Assembly: GCF_029024925.1 (NCBI RefSeq)
Contig: NZ_CP118962.1
Span: forward strand, 2,202,001 to 2,266,000
Direction of reading: 5' to 3'
From: Enterococcus faecalis
GTDB taxonomy: Bacteria; Bacillota; Bacilli; Lactobacillales; Enterococcaceae
DNA length: 64,000 nt
Under the pieces are notes generated by a model. That model saw only the letters and a program-made list of their open reading frames with translations. It did no database searches and was not told the DNA's origin. Position 1 is the first letter of the stretch. Each line of letters opens with the position of its first letter. Shown one piece after another: positions 21,070 to 30,074 of this stretch. Both the position numbers and the translations under genes were made by a program.

Positions 21070-23016
21070 ATGATTTTATTACAAGCAAATCAAGTTGCCC
21101 GGCATTTTGGCTCGGAAACATTGTTTGAAAACATACATTTAGAAATTGCAACAAAAAGTCGGATTGCCTTAGTTGGTCGTAATGGTGCTGGAAAATCGAC
21201 TTTTTTAAAAATCATTGCAGGCATTGATGCTCCCGATAGCGGAACCATTGCCAAAAATAAAACTGCTACGTTAGGTTATTTAGCTCAAAATACCGGCTTA
21301 GAATCAGATAAAACCGTTTGGGAAGAAATGACAAAAGCCTTCGCTGACATCCTAGAAATGGAACAGCGTATGCGAGAATTAGAAACCAAAATTAGTGAAA
21401 TGGAGCCAACCACCTCCGTTTATGAAGGAATTTTAAAAGAGTACGATCAATTGCAACATACGTTTTCTGAAAAAAATGGCTACGGCTATGAAAATGAAAT
21501 TCGCTCAGTCCTTCACGGCTTTGGCTTTGATGAATCCTTTTACACGAAAGATATTCAAACCTTATCTGGTGGTCAAAAAACCCGGCTTGCATTAGCGAGA
21601 ATGCTTTTACAAAAACCAGACATTTTAATTCTGGACGAGCCTACAAACCACTTAGATATCGAGACGCTTTCTTGGCTGGAATCTTATTTGCCAAGTTATG
21701 CCGGCGCCCTATTAATTGTTTCCCACGATCGTTATTTTTTAGATAAGGTAGTTAATGAAGTTTATGAACTGAGCCGCAAAAAAATGACTCACTACAAAGG
21801 AAACTATTCCAAATACTTAGAGTTAAAAGCAGAACAATTAGCCAGTGAATGGAAAGCGTATGAAAAGCAACAAGAAGAAATCAATAAGTTAGAAGATTTC
21901 GTTGCCAAAAATCTGGTTCGTGCATCTACAACGAAACGTGCACAAAGTCGCCGAAAAGTATTAGAAAAAATGGACCGTTTAGACCGACCTCAAGGAGATG
22001 AAAAATCGGCGCATTTTCTTTTCGATAGTGAAAAAGTTTCGGGAAATGTTGTTTTACAAGTCGAAGATGCCGCCATTGGTTACGACCAAGAACATATTTT
22101 ATCCGAACCTATTCACTTGGATATTCGTCGCAAAGAAGCCATTGCCTTAGTCGGACCGAACGGAATTGGTAAATCCACTCTCTTGAAATCAATTATTGAC
22201 CGCATTCCTTTCATTAAAGGAAGTAAAACTTTTGGCACCAATGTTTCTGTAGGTTACTATGACCAAGAGCAAGCCAATTTACATGGCAATAAAACGGTCT
22301 TAGCGGAATTATGGGATGAACACCCAACCACACCTGAAAAAGAGATTCGAAGTATTTTAGGCGGCTTTCTCTTCAGTGGAGATGATGTTGAAAAAACGAT
22401 TCCTTTATTAAGCGGTGGCGAAAAAGCACGTGTGGCATTAGCAAAATTAGCGATGGATCGTGACAATTTCTTGATTCTCGATGAGCCAACCAACCACTTG
22501 GATATCGATAATAAAGAAGTTTTAGAAAATGCGCTGATTGATTATGAAGGAACCATCCTCTTCGTTTCCCATGACCGTTACTTTATCAATCGAATTGCAA
22601 CAAAAGTTGTTGAGCTTTCTGAAAAAGGCAGCAAACTTTATTTAGGCGACTATGATTATTATTTAGAAAAGAAACAAGAGGAAGAAGAAATCGCTGCCCT
22701 CTTAGCTAATGAAGAAGCGGCGAAAAAACCCGAACCAGTTACAGCCAAAAATACCTTTTATCAAAACAAGGAGCAACAAAAATTACTCCGTACTTTGCAA
22801 AGAAAAATAACACAAGTCGAAGAAAATCTTGCTCAGTTAGATACGACAATTGCACAATTAGAAGCACAAATGAGTCAACCAGACATTCTAGAAAATCATG
22901 TTGAATTGCTGGCTTTAAACCAACAATTAGATGACGCTCGTCAGCAACAAGATGAACTACTTGAGCAATGGGAAAATTTCAGTTTAGAATTAGAAGAAAT
23001 GGAAAATAACAATTAA
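21070..23016 (+). CDS. ABC-F ATPase, YdiF-like
   Basis: 648-residue soluble protein with two ABC ATPase domains and no membrane helices. Walker A GRNGAGKST (near 36) and GPNGIGKST (near 363), signature LSGGQ and LSGGE, and Walker B ILDEPTNHLDIE and ILDEPTNHLDID are all intact. A charged linker lies between the domains, and a coiled coil follows from about 555. ABC-F proteins act on the ribosome rather than in transport. Placement beside rex matches B. subtilis YdiF, a housekeeping member not known as a resistance factor. The busR gene follows after 14 bp. Confidence 0.93.
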   Translation: MILLQANQVARHFGSETLFENIHLEIATKSRIALVGRNGAGKSTFLKIIAGIDAPDSGTIAKNKTATLGYLAQNTGLESDKTVWEEMTKAFADILEMEQRMRELETKISEMEPTTSVYEGILKEYDQLQHTFSEKNGYGYENEIRSVLHGFGFDESFYTKDIQTLSGGQKTRLALARMLLQKPDILILDEPTNHLDIETLSWLESYLPSYAGALLIVSHDRYFLDKVVNEVYELSRKKMTHYKGNYSKYLELKAEQLASEWKAYEKQQEEINKLEDFVAKNLVRASTTKRAQSRRKVLEKMDRLDRPQGDEKSAHFLFDSEKVSGNVVLQVEDAAIGYDQEHILSEPIHLDIRRKEAIALVGPNGIGKSTLLKSIIDRIPFIKGSKTFGTNVSVGYYDQEQANLHGNKTVLAELWDEHPTTPEKEIRSILGGFLFSGDDVEKTIPLLSGGEKARVALAKLAMDRDNFLILDEPTNHLDIDNKEVLENALIDYEGTILFVSHDRYFINRIATKVVELSEKGSKLYLGDYDYYLEKKQEEEEIAALLANEEAAKKPEPVTAKNTFYQNKEQQKLLRTLQRKITQVEENLAQLDTTIAQLEAQMSQPDILENHVELLALNQQLDDARQQQDELLEQWENFSLELEEMENNN

Positions 23017-23030
23017 CGGAGGGATTCACT

Positions 23031-23663
23031 ATGGCTTCCAAAAAAATCAGTTTAACGAAGCCCAAATATCAACAAATCGCCGTTGATGTTGCGGAAAAAA
23101 TTGCAGAAGGCAAATTACATGTTGGAGATAAAATCCATGCCCGTTCCACCCTAGCTAACCAATACCAAGTGTCGCCAGAAACAGCCCGCAAAGCCATTAT
23201 CGTTTTAGTCGATTTAGAAATCGTTAAAGCCAAACACGGCAGCGGCTTCTATGTGGCATCAAAAGAAAAAGCGCAGGACTTTGTGACACAATATCAAGAC
23301 GTTCAAACGATTGCTGAAATTAAAGAAGAATTGCTAGATAGCGTAGCGAAACAAAAAGAAGAACTTACTCATTTTTCTAGCATTCTAGATACTCTTGTTG
23401 AACAAACAAAGCGTTTTGATTCTTTCAATCCAATGAATCCTTATTCATTAGTTTTAACAGAAGAAGCTGCTTATCTTGAGGCGACGATTAGCGAAATGAA
23501 TTTTTGGCAAAACACTTCGGCAACGATTATCGCCATCAAACACAAAGAAGAGCTTCTGGTCTCACCTGGTCCATATGCAAAGATTTCGTTGAACGACACA
23601 CTTTATTTTGTTGGACATGACGAATCAACCTTACAACGAGTGCAGAATTTCTTTTATCCTTAA
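23031..23663 (+). CDS. busR: GntR/RCK_C regulator, BusR-like repressor of betaine uptake
   Basis: 210-residue regulator. A GntR winged helix fills residues 1-80 (LHVGDKIHARSTLANQYQVSPETARKAI, HGSGFYV), a helical segment follows (about 85-130), and an RCK_C (TrkA-C) domain covers about 135-210. This combination is the hallmark of BusR, the c-di-AMP-activated repressor of the glycine betaine transporter in lactococci and streptococci. The opuA transporter lies directly downstream with an operator-like site at its promoter. The function is inferred from domains and neighbours. Confidence 0.85.
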   Translation: MASKKISLTKPKYQQIAVDVAEKIAEGKLHVGDKIHARSTLANQYQVSPETARKAIIVLVDLEIVKAKHGSGFYVASKEKAQDFVTQYQDVQTIAEIKEELLDSVAKQKEELTHFSSILDTLVEQTKRFDSFNPMNPYSLVLTEEAAYLEATISEMNFWQNTSATIIAIKHKEELLVSPGPYAKISLNDTLYFVGHDESTLQRVQNFFYP

Positions 23664-23665
23664 AC

Positions 23666-23707
23666 AAAAAAGTGACTACTTATCTTGCGGTAAATAGTCA
23701 CTTTTTT
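23666..23707 (+). terminator. Terminator after busR
   Basis: AAAAAAGTGACTA and TAGTCACTTTTTT form a 13-bp stem, 3 bp after the busR stop. The arms carry the same AGTGAC/GTCACT words as the opuA operator candidate. Confidence 0.8.
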
Positions 23708-23797
23708 TATTTATTATTTCTATTTTTCATAAAAAACCACTATAAAACCTAGTTAAAATACTGTTTTTCTTCATTTTCAGAAAGATTTTCATCTAAT

Positions 23798-23826
23798 TTG
23801 ACAAAGTGACAACTTTATAGTAGTCT
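23798..23826 (+). promoter_or_regulatory. opuA promoter
   Basis: TTGACA (23798-23803) and TAGTCT (23821-23826) are 17 bases apart, 39 bases before the likely TTG start of opuAA. Confidence 0.55.
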
Positions 23827-23838
23827 GATGTAGTCACT
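23805..23838. promoter_or_regulatory. Candidate BusR operator
   Basis: AGTGAC (23805-23810) and GTCACT (23833-23838) are separated by exactly 22 bases and straddle the -10 element of the opuA promoter. BusR of Streptococcus agalactiae recognises a bipartite motif with a 22-bp spacing (published structural work); how that spacing is counted there needs checking. Binding here would block the promoter. Confidence 0.6.
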
Positions 23839-23864
23839 TTTTTTTAATGAGGAGGAACAATGAT

Positions 23865-25055
23865 TTGCCAAAAGTAAAAGTAAATCACCTTACCAAGATC
23901 TTTGGTAAGAAAACCAAACCGGCACTTGAAATGATTCGTGCCAACAAAAGCAAAACAGAAATTTTAGAAAAAACGGGTGCCACAGTCGGTGTTTATGATG
24001 TAAATTTCGAAGTTGAAGAAGGCGAAATTTTCGTTATTATGGGGTTATCAGGAAGTGGGAAATCAACATTAATTCGTTTATTAAATCGTTTGATTGAACC
24101 AACTTCAGGAAATATTTATATTGATGGACAAGATATTTCTTCTTTAGATAAAGAAGGATTACGTGAAGTACGTCGAAATAAAATGAGCATGGTTTTCCAA
24201 AACTTTGGTCTTTTCCCCCATCGAACTATCTTAGAAAATACGGAATATGGTTTAGAAATTCGTGGTGTTCCTAAAGAAGAACGCCAAGCAAAAGCTGAAA
24301 AAGCCTTAGAAAATTCTAGCTTAATTGCTTTTAAAGACCAATTACCAAGTCAATTATCTGGTGGGATGCAACAACGTGTCGGCCTTGCTCGTGCCTTGGC
24401 TAACGATCCAGAAATTTTATTAATGGACGAAGCGTTCTCTGCTCTTGATCCGTTAATTCGTCGTGAAATGCAAGACGAACTATTAGATTTACAAGAAAAT
24501 GTCAAAAAAACCATTATCTTTATCACACATGATTTGAATGAAGCTTTACGAATCGGCGACCGGATTGCTTTGATGAAAGATGGTCAAATTATGCAAATTG
24601 GGACTGGAGAAGAAATTTTAACCAACCCAGCCAACGAATATGTGCGAACCTTCGTGGAAGATGTGGATCGTTCAAAAGTCTTAACTGCCCAAAATATTAT
24701 GGTACCTGCTTTAACTACTAACATTGAAATTGATGGCCCAACTGTTGCTTTAAAACGGATGCGTCAAGAAGAAGTGAGTATGTTACTTGCCGTGGATAAA
24801 AAACGCCAACTAAAAGGCGTTGTACGCGCAGAAAAAGCTTTAGAAGCGCGTAAAAACGGGACTTCTCTTGTAGAATGTGTGGATCCAGAAATTCAAACAA
24901 TCGACAAAGATATGTTAGTGAATGATATTTTCCCACTGATTTATGATGCACAAACGCCTCTTGCCGTGACTGATAACGGCAAACTATTAGGCGTGGTCAT
25001 CCGTGGTAGCGTACTTGAAGCACTTGCAGAAACAGAGGTGAACGAACATGAATAA
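23865..25055 (+). CDS. opuAA: Glycine betaine ABC transporter, ATP-binding protein
   Basis: 396-residue ATPase of the OpuA/BusA osmolyte importer. The ABC domain shows Walker [18 protein letters not shown] and [12 protein letters not shown]. Two CBS domains fill about 270-396, as in osmotic-stress sensors that respond to ionic strength or c-di-AMP. An ATG at 23847 is in frame, but its codons contain the AGGAGG ribosome site, so the start is placed at TTG 23865. An out-of-frame ATG lies between. Overlaps opuABC by 8 bases. Confidence 0.93.
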   Translation: MPKVKVNHLTKIFGKKTKPALEMIRANKSKTEILEKTGATVGVYDVNFEVEEGEIFVIMGLSGSGKSTLIRLLNRLIEPTSGNIYIDGQDISSLDKEGLREVRRNKMSMVFQNFGLFPHRTILENTEYGLEIRGVPKEERQAKAEKALENSSLIAFKDQLPSQLSGGMQQRVGLARALANDPEILLMDEAFSALDPLIRREMQDELLDLQENVKKTIIFITHDLNEALRIGDRIALMKDGQIMQIGTGEEILTNPANEYVRTFVEDVDRSKVLTAQNIMVPALTTNIEIDGPTVALKRMRQEEVSMLLAVDKKRQLKGVVRAEKALEARKNGTSLVECVDPEIQTIDKDMLVNDIFPLIYDAQTPLAVTDNGKLLGVVIRGSVLEALAETEVNEHE

Positions 25056-26757
25056 GTATCAATTACCTGTCGCGTCTTGGGTTGAAAGTTTTACTGATTG
25101 GTTAACTTCAACATTTGCTGGATTATTCAGCTTTTTACAAACAATTGGTCAAAGTGTAATGGACAACATTACTGCCTTACTAACAGCCGTACCACCACTT
25201 GTGCTGATTGTGCTATTAACGATTGCTGCTTTCTTTATTTCTAATAAAAAAATCGGCTTAAGTTTATTCACGTTTATCGGCTTAATGTTTATCTATAATC
25301 AAAACTTATGGAACGATTTAATGAGTACCGTTACGTTAGTTTTACTTTCTAGTGTTATTTCCATTATCATTGGTGTGCCACTAGGGATTTTAATGGCGAA
25401 AAGTGAAAAAGCCAAGAGTATTATTACACCGATTTTGGACTTCATGCAAACAATGCCTGGTTTCGTTTACTTGATTCCAGCCGTTGCATTCTTCGGAATT
25501 GGTATGGTTCCTGGGGTCTTCGCCTCTGTTATCTTCGCTTTACCACCAACCGTGCGCTTTACGAACTTAGGAATTCGACAAGTGCCAAATGAACTTGTTG
25601 AAGCAGCTGATTCTTACGGTAGTACTGGCTGGCAAAAATTATTCAAACTAGAATTACCTTTAGCCAAAAACACGATTATGGCTGGTGTTAACCAAACAAC
25701 CATGCTAGCCCTATCAATGGTAGTTATTGCTTCAATGATTGGTGCGCCTGGATTAGGACGTGGCGTCCTTTCCGCTTTACAACGTGCACAAGTCGGGAAC
25801 GGTTTCGTAAATGGTGTGGCTTTAGTTATTTTAGCGATTATCATTGACCGTTTTACTCAACATTTAAATAATAAAAAAGCAGCCCCTAAAGCAGCTGGTG
25901 CCACCTCTAAAAAGAAAAAATATGGGATTATTGCAGCGGTTGTTGTAATTGTCGCTGGCTTAGTTGGTGCTTCAATTTTTACAACAACAAATGATAAGCA
26001 AATTTCCCTTTCTTATGTGGAATGGGATACCGAAGTAGCCTCCACACATGTGGTTGCCGAAGTCTTAAAAGATATGGGGTATGATGTTAAAACGACTCCT
26101 TTAGATAACGCAATTATGTGGGAATCTGTAGCTAAAGGTGAAACAGATGCCATGGTTGGTGCGTGGCTGCCAGGAACTCACGCAGAGCAATATAAACAAT
26201 ATAAAGATAAATTAGACGACCTTGGTGAAAACCTTAAAGGTGCGAAGCTAGGAATTGTCGTCCCTTCTTATATGGATGTTGATTCTATCGAAGATTTATC
26301 TGATCAAGCTGGGAAAAAGATTACTGGAATTGAACCTGGGGCTGGTGTTGTTGCAGCAGCAGAGAAAACTAAAGAAGCTTATCCTAATTTGAAAGATTGG
26401 TCTGTTGAAACTTCTTCATCAGGTGCCATGACTGTCGCCTTAGGACAAGCAATTAAAAACAACGAAGACATCGTTATTACTGGCTGGTCTCCTCACTGGA
26501 TGTTTGCAAAATATGATTTAAAATATTTAGCTGATCCAAAAGGCACTATGGGCGGCGAAGAAGCGATTCACACAATGGCTCGCCAAGGCCTAAAAGAAGA
26601 TCAACCAGAAGCTTACAAAGTGTTAGATAATTTCCATTGGACAACTAAGGATATGGAATCTGTCATGTTAGAAATTAACGAAGGCAAAGACCCACAAGAA
26701 GCTGCACGCGATTGGGTTGATTCACATAAAGACCAAGTAGCAGAATGGAAAAAATAA
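25048..26757 (+). CDS. opuABC: Glycine betaine transporter, permease fused to substrate-binding domain
   Basis: 569-residue fusion. Residues about 1-275 form the permease with six or more membrane helices and the EAA-like loop [23 protein letters not shown]. After a membrane helix near 294-312, the C-terminal 255 residues form an OpuAC binding domain exposed outside the cell ([22 protein letters not shown], Trp residues for the quaternary amine). This is the lactococcal BusAB/OpuABC architecture, with the receptor tethered to the channel. Confidence 0.95.
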   Translation: MNKYQLPVASWVESFTDWLTSTFAGLFSFLQTIGQSVMDNITALLTAVPPLVLIVLLTIAAFFISNKKIGLSLFTFIGLMFIYNQNLWNDLMSTVTLVLLSSVISIIIGVPLGILMAKSEKAKSIITPILDFMQTMPGFVYLIPAVAFFGIGMVPGVFASVIFALPPTVRFTNLGIRQVPNELVEAADSYGSTGWQKLFKLELPLAKNTIMAGVNQTTMLALSMVVIASMIGAPGLGRGVLSALQRAQVGNGFVNGVALVILAIIIDRFTQHLNNKKAAPKAAGATSKKKKYGIIAAVVVIVAGLVGASIFTTTNDKQISLSYVEWDTEVASTHVVAEVLKDMGYDVKTTPLDNAIMWESVAKGETDAMVGAWLPGTHAEQYKQYKDKLDDLGENLKGAKLGIVVPSYMDVDSIEDLSDQAGKKITGIEPGAGVVAAAEKTKEAYPNLKDWSVETSSSGAMTVALGQAIKNNEDIVITGWSPHWMFAKYDLKYLADPKGTMGGEEAIHTMARQGLKEDQPEAYKVLDNFHWTTKDMESVMLEINEGKDPQEAARDWVDSHKDQVAEWKK

Positions 26758-26785
26758 TTCTTAACAAATGACTTCCCCATCTATT

Positions 26786-26826
26786 AAAAGAGGGCGTTGA
26801 ACAAATTGTTCAACGCCCTCTTTTTT
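26786..26826 (+). terminator. Terminator after opuABC
   Basis: AAAAGAGGGCGTTGAACAA and its complement around a 2-base centre, followed by six Ts. Confidence 0.92.
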
Positions 26827-26829
26827 CGC

Positions 26830-26862
26830 AAAAAAAACCACTCAGTTGGGTAGACTGAGTGG
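26830..26862 (-). terminator. Minus-strand terminator in the opuABC-DUF697 gap
   Basis: CCACTCAG/CTGAGTGG stem with a 9-base loop, followed on the minus strand by eight Ts (26830-26837). It is 179 bp beyond the stop of the DUF697 gene, so that transcript has a long 3' tail, or a separate small RNA ends here. Confidence 0.65.
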
Positions 26863-26892
26863 AAAGGAGTTATTTTTACTTGAGGAGTAAAA

Positions 26893-26940
26893 ATGAAAAG
26901 TGTTTATGTTGGGTGTTTTGTTGGTATGCTTATATATTAA
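26893..26940 (+). CDS. Candidate 15-residue ORF with strong ribosome site
   Basis: TGAGGAG stands six bases before an ATG that opens 15 codons (MKSVYVGCFVGMLIY). The ribosome site lies in the loop of a small ATTTTTAC/GTAAAAAT hairpin. No convincing plus-strand promoter was found after the opuABC terminator. The peptide is hydrophobic but does not resemble Fst-type toxins. Likely chance, or a very small membrane peptide. Confidence 0.15.
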   Translation: MKSVYVGCFVGMLIY

Positions 26941-27040
26941 CGAGAACCTGTGAATAATTTGTGACGAAAACCTTGGAAATTTGCTACGAATTACTTAAAA
27001 AAGTTTAAATCTGTCTCACCCTAGTTAATCAATACAGCGA

Positions 27041-27751
27041 TTATTTCTTTTTAGCATTTTGGATGGCTTTAAATAATGTTGAAAATTGTCCTTTGAAAGA
27101 CATCACATCATCAAAGATATCAACACCATCGTTTAACATTTTGACGGTAACCCAGCCAAGCGCTTCCGTAATTGCTACCGCAACTGAAGCATTGACCATG
27201 CCACCAGTCACAGTTCCGACAACAGGAATCACTTTTAGAATATTCCCGACTGCACTCTTACCTAAACTAACCACTACTAATTCTTTGGTTAAACTTTTCC
27301 CTAAGCTTTCGGACCAAGACTGACCAAAAATTTTATGCAGCCGTGACATCATAGTTAATTGAACAGGTACCAGTAAAAAAGCATCCGAAAACGGAATTGG
27401 CGAAAACCCAATAATTGCTGCTGACAATGCAGCAAAATGAATCGTTTGATGACTTTTCTTTTTCACGTCAGGTGAAACACCAGCCAAAAATTCATCAAAT
27501 ACTTTGTCGAGTTGTGTTTGACTGTTCGTCACTAATTGTTCTGCTTTACCTTTAGAAGTTGCGAAAGCATTCATTATGGCCGTAGACGTTTTTTGTGGAA
27601 ATTTTTTCAAGACATCTTGAAAAAAAGAACGAAATTCTGGGTCTTCGATTTCTTCATTCAATTGCTTAGTTTCTTGTTCTGCTAATTCTTGTTTTTCAAT
27701 CTCTTCAAAAAGTTCTTGTTTCTTTTTGTTTTTATGTTTTTTTCTTCTCAT
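27041..27751 (-). CDS. DUF697/YcjF-like membrane protein
   Basis: 236-residue protein with a Lys- and Glu-rich N-terminus (1-45), then a soluble helical region and two hydrophobic segments near 115-140 and 170-200 (AALSAAIIGFSPIPFSDAFLLVPVQ; VIPVVGTVTGGMVNASVAV). The pattern matches the DUF697 family, often linked to GTPases; no GTPase domain is attached here. The start is ATG 27751, eight bases after AAGGGAG; a TTG at 27775 overlaps that site. Function unknown. Confidence 0.8.
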   Translation of the reverse strand: MRRKKHKNKKKQELFEEIEKQELAEQETKQLNEEIEDPEFRSFFQDVLKKFPQKTSTAIMNAFATSKGKAEQLVTNSQTQLDKVFDEFLAGVSPDVKKKSHQTIHFAALSAAIIGFSPIPFSDAFLLVPVQLTMMSRLHKIFGQSWSESLGKSLTKELVVVSLGKSAVGNILKVIPVVGTVTGGMVNASVAVAITEALGWVTVKMLNDGVDIFDDVMSFKGQFSTLFKAIQNAKKK

Positions 27752-27829
27752 CTCATTAACTCCCTTATCTATCAATATGTAGAAACAAAGTATAGCATAG
27801 CCCCTGATTGACTCTCTTTTAGATGATTT

Positions 27830-27882
27830 GAAAAGCCAGAACTTATCTGTTTTTTAAACAAATAGAAATGTTCTAGCTTTTC
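27830..27882 (-). terminator. Terminator after lipid kinase gene
   Basis: GAAAAGC-AGAAC arms with a single mismatch on the plus strand that becomes a U-G pair on the minus strand, so the structure is oriented for the minus-strand lipid kinase transcript, 12 bp after its stop. Confidence 0.7.
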
Positions 27883-27894
27883 TCAAAAAATCAG

Positions 27895-28797
27895 CTATTT
27901 TGTTTGTTCTTCACCGCAATACACCGTCAAGTGTTTAGGTAAAATTTCCAGCGTAATTGGCAAAGCAGCTCCTTCATCACCATCCACATTAGTGGTTAAT
28001 TCTTCTTGGTTTTCTAAGGAGATTGTTCCTTCTTTAAAGGTTAGGTAAACTAAATTATCAGTGGACTGGTCGACGCCTTTTAACAAATCTGGGACTGCTT
28101 TTACTGCATCCCACAATGATTGATCTTTTAAATAAACTAAATGAAGTTTGCCATCATCCACTTGGGCCTCTGGTAATAATGTTTCAAACCCACCGATTGA
28201 ATTTGTTAAGCCAACTAAAACGGTACTACTTTCAATGGTTTGTTCTTTTTGATCCAATCTTAAATGAAAAGGATACGTTTGAGCATTCGCTAAATGTTTG
28301 GCACCTGAAATAAAATAAGCGAGTTTTCCTAACTTCGTTTTTTGTTCAACGTCCACGTCGTTAATTGACTCTGGAATCGTCCCAATCGCAACGACATTCA
28401 TAAAGTAGTCGTCATTGATTTTCCCCACATCTAAAGCACTGGTTTTTTCTAAATCTAATTGTTGAATCGCTTCTTCAGGGTCCATCGGTAAATTCAAGGC
28501 TCGCGCTAAATCGTTCACCGTTCCTAAAGGAAAAAAGCCAAATTTTGGGCGGTAAGCTTGTTCTGCCAACCCGCTAATTCCTTCATTAACGGTTCCATCT
28601 CCCCCCATTACGAAAACACTGTCGAAGTGACTTTCCGCAGCTTCACGGGCAAATTGTTCTGCATCGCCGCCTTTTTCTGTTTGTTTCACTACAACTTCAT
28701 CAAATAACTGCTTTAATTTTTCTTCTGCTAACGTTTCAAATTCTTTGGCTTTTTCACCACCAGAACTGGGGTTAACAATTAAAACTGCTTTTTTCAC
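27895..28797 (-). CDS. Diacylglycerol/lipid kinase family protein (YegS/BmrU type)
   Basis: 300-residue lipid kinase. The nucleotide-binding GGDGTVNEG motif lies near residue 65, PLGTVNDLARAL near 95 and the C-terminal DGDEGAALPITLEILP near 275. DgkB-type members recycle diacylglycerol for lipoteichoic acid synthesis; whether this is DgkB or another lipid kinase cannot be told here. The start is GTG 28797, eight bases after GGAG; two further GTGs upstream are open but worse placed. A second member of this family lies at 43367. Confidence 0.88.
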   Translation of the reverse strand: MKKAVLIVNPSSGGEKAKEFETLAEEKLKQLFDEVVVKQTEKGGDAEQFAREAAESHFDSVFVMGGDGTVNEGISGLAEQAYRPKFGFFPLGTVNDLARALNLPMDPEEAIQQLDLEKTSALDVGKINDDYFMNVVAIGTIPESINDVDVEQKTKLGKLAYFISGAKHLANAQTYPFHLRLDQKEQTIESSTVLVGLTNSIGGFETLLPEAQVDDGKLHLVYLKDQSLWDAVKAVPDLLKGVDQSTDNLVYLTFKEGTISLENQEELTTNVDGDEGAALPITLEILPKHLTVYCGEEQTK

Positions 28798-28919
28798 TGG
28801 CACCACTCCTCATTGATATCTAAATCGTTTGATTCCTTACAATTATTATAAAAGATATTTTTAATTCTGGCGAAAAATATGCTGACACTTGCTTAACAAA
28901 CAAGCATTCCTGCTCCTCA

Positions 28920-29933
28920 CTACTTTTCAAAACGTTCTTTAAAGCAATAGGCAAAATAATAGAACAATTTCCAAAAATCTTGCCAAACTTTTGGATCCAT
29001 CCCCGTCAATTCATGAATTCGTTTCAAACGGTAATTCAATGTATTTCGATGGATATGTAATACTTGTGAGGTTTCATTGATGTTTAAGTTATGATTGGAG
29101 AAAAAAATAACGGTTTCATAGTATTCATCATAAATCGTCTGGATGGTTTCAAAAAAATCCAATTCAATATGAAAAGGAAAATTAAAAATTCCTTGAATGA
29201 AAAAATCTTCTGCTTGGTAAAACTTAGCCTTTTCTAATTGAAGAAACGATAGAAGTAAATACGTGTTTTGTGCCTCTTGGACCATTTGTTGAATCGTGGC
29301 TTTTTCCGAACTTATCACAAGGTATTCTGTTACTGGCTTTGTTATCTGAGGTGGTTCAGAAGTAATCACCAGATAACAATTTTCCCATTCAAATATTTCA
29401 TGGCCAGGATAATAACTGGATAATAAGCGCTTATCCTTGGTCAGTACACAATGATTCTGGTCATCTAATTGAAGGTTATATAGTTCCAACGCTTCAAGTT
29501 TTAAGGCTTCTGAGTAAGCAGAATCAACATGCATTAAGTGCTGGATAAACTGATTTTTTTGTTTTTTCTTTTTTTCGCGTTCTTGTTGTGTATTTAATTC
29601 TTCTGTCAGTAAAAGAACAATCGAGCGCACAAGCTTGGTAAATTTGCGCACCTCGTCTGGTTCTCCTGAAATGCCTACGACACCTAAAATGTGATCATTC
29701 AAAATAATCGGTTCATTGGTGCCTTTTTTCTCTAAAGAAGTATCTTTATAAATTTCAATATTTTTTCGTTCATTGATGGCTCTTTCTGCGCCACGATGGC
29801 GCTCCCCAATTCGAGCAGAATCTCCACTCGCAATAATTTTTCCTCGTTCATCCATAATATTGATGTTATAAGGAATATCCGCCATTAACTTTTCAACAAT
29901 TTTATTTGCTTGGATTTTGTCTAATTTTAACAT
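28920..29933 (-). CDS. CdaR-family sugar diacid/glycerate regulator
   Basis: 337-residue activator-type regulator. The N-terminal diacid-recognition domain (about 1-130: IVEKLMADIPYNINIMDERGKIIASGDSARIGERH) is followed by a middle region and a PucR-type C-terminal helix-turn-helix (NLNINETSQVLHIHRNTLNYRLKRIHELTG, about 287-318). ATG 29933 is preferred over TTG 29945; neither has a strong ribosome site. It lies downstream of the glycerate kinase and GntP-type permease genes, which it probably controls, as CdaR does for glycerate and glucarate genes in E. coli. Confidence 0.87.
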   Translation of the reverse strand: MLKLDKIQANKIVEKLMADIPYNINIMDERGKIIASGDSARIGERHRGAERAINERKNIEIYKDTSLEKKGTNEPIILNDHILGVVGISGEPDEVRKFTKLVRSIVLLLTEELNTQQEREKKKKQKNQFIQHLMHVDSAYSEALKLEALELYNLQLDDQNHCVLTKDKRLLSSYYPGHEIFEWENCYLVITSEPPQITKPVTEYLVISSEKATIQQMVQEAQNTYLLLSFLQLEKAKFYQAEDFFIQGIFNFPFHIELDFFETIQTIYDEYYETVIFFSNHNLNINETSQVLHIHRNTLNYRLKRIHELTGMDPKVWQDFWKLFYYFAYCFKERFEK

Positions 29934-29963
29934 TGCTATCGCCAACTTTCTAAAAAGCGAGTA

Positions 29964-30004
29964 GCGTTTGGGACATAAGCCGCAATGACTTATGTCCCAA
30001 ACGC
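29964..30004 (-). terminator. Terminator between glycerate kinase and regulator genes
   Basis: GCGTTTGGGACATAAG and its exact complement around a 9-base loop; a CTTTTT run follows on the minus strand. It lies 70 bp after the glycerate kinase stop and may limit read-through into the regulator gene. Confidence 0.7.
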
Positions 30005-30074
30005 TTAATTCTTCAGATCAACGACTGAACATTTTTATTTCAGCTTTCATTACTGATGATACCATGGTTAGTTC

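Noticed and set aside
26893-26940. Fst-like type I toxin peptide
   Set aside because: The 15-residue peptide lacks the Fst pattern, charged tail and paired antisense repeats.
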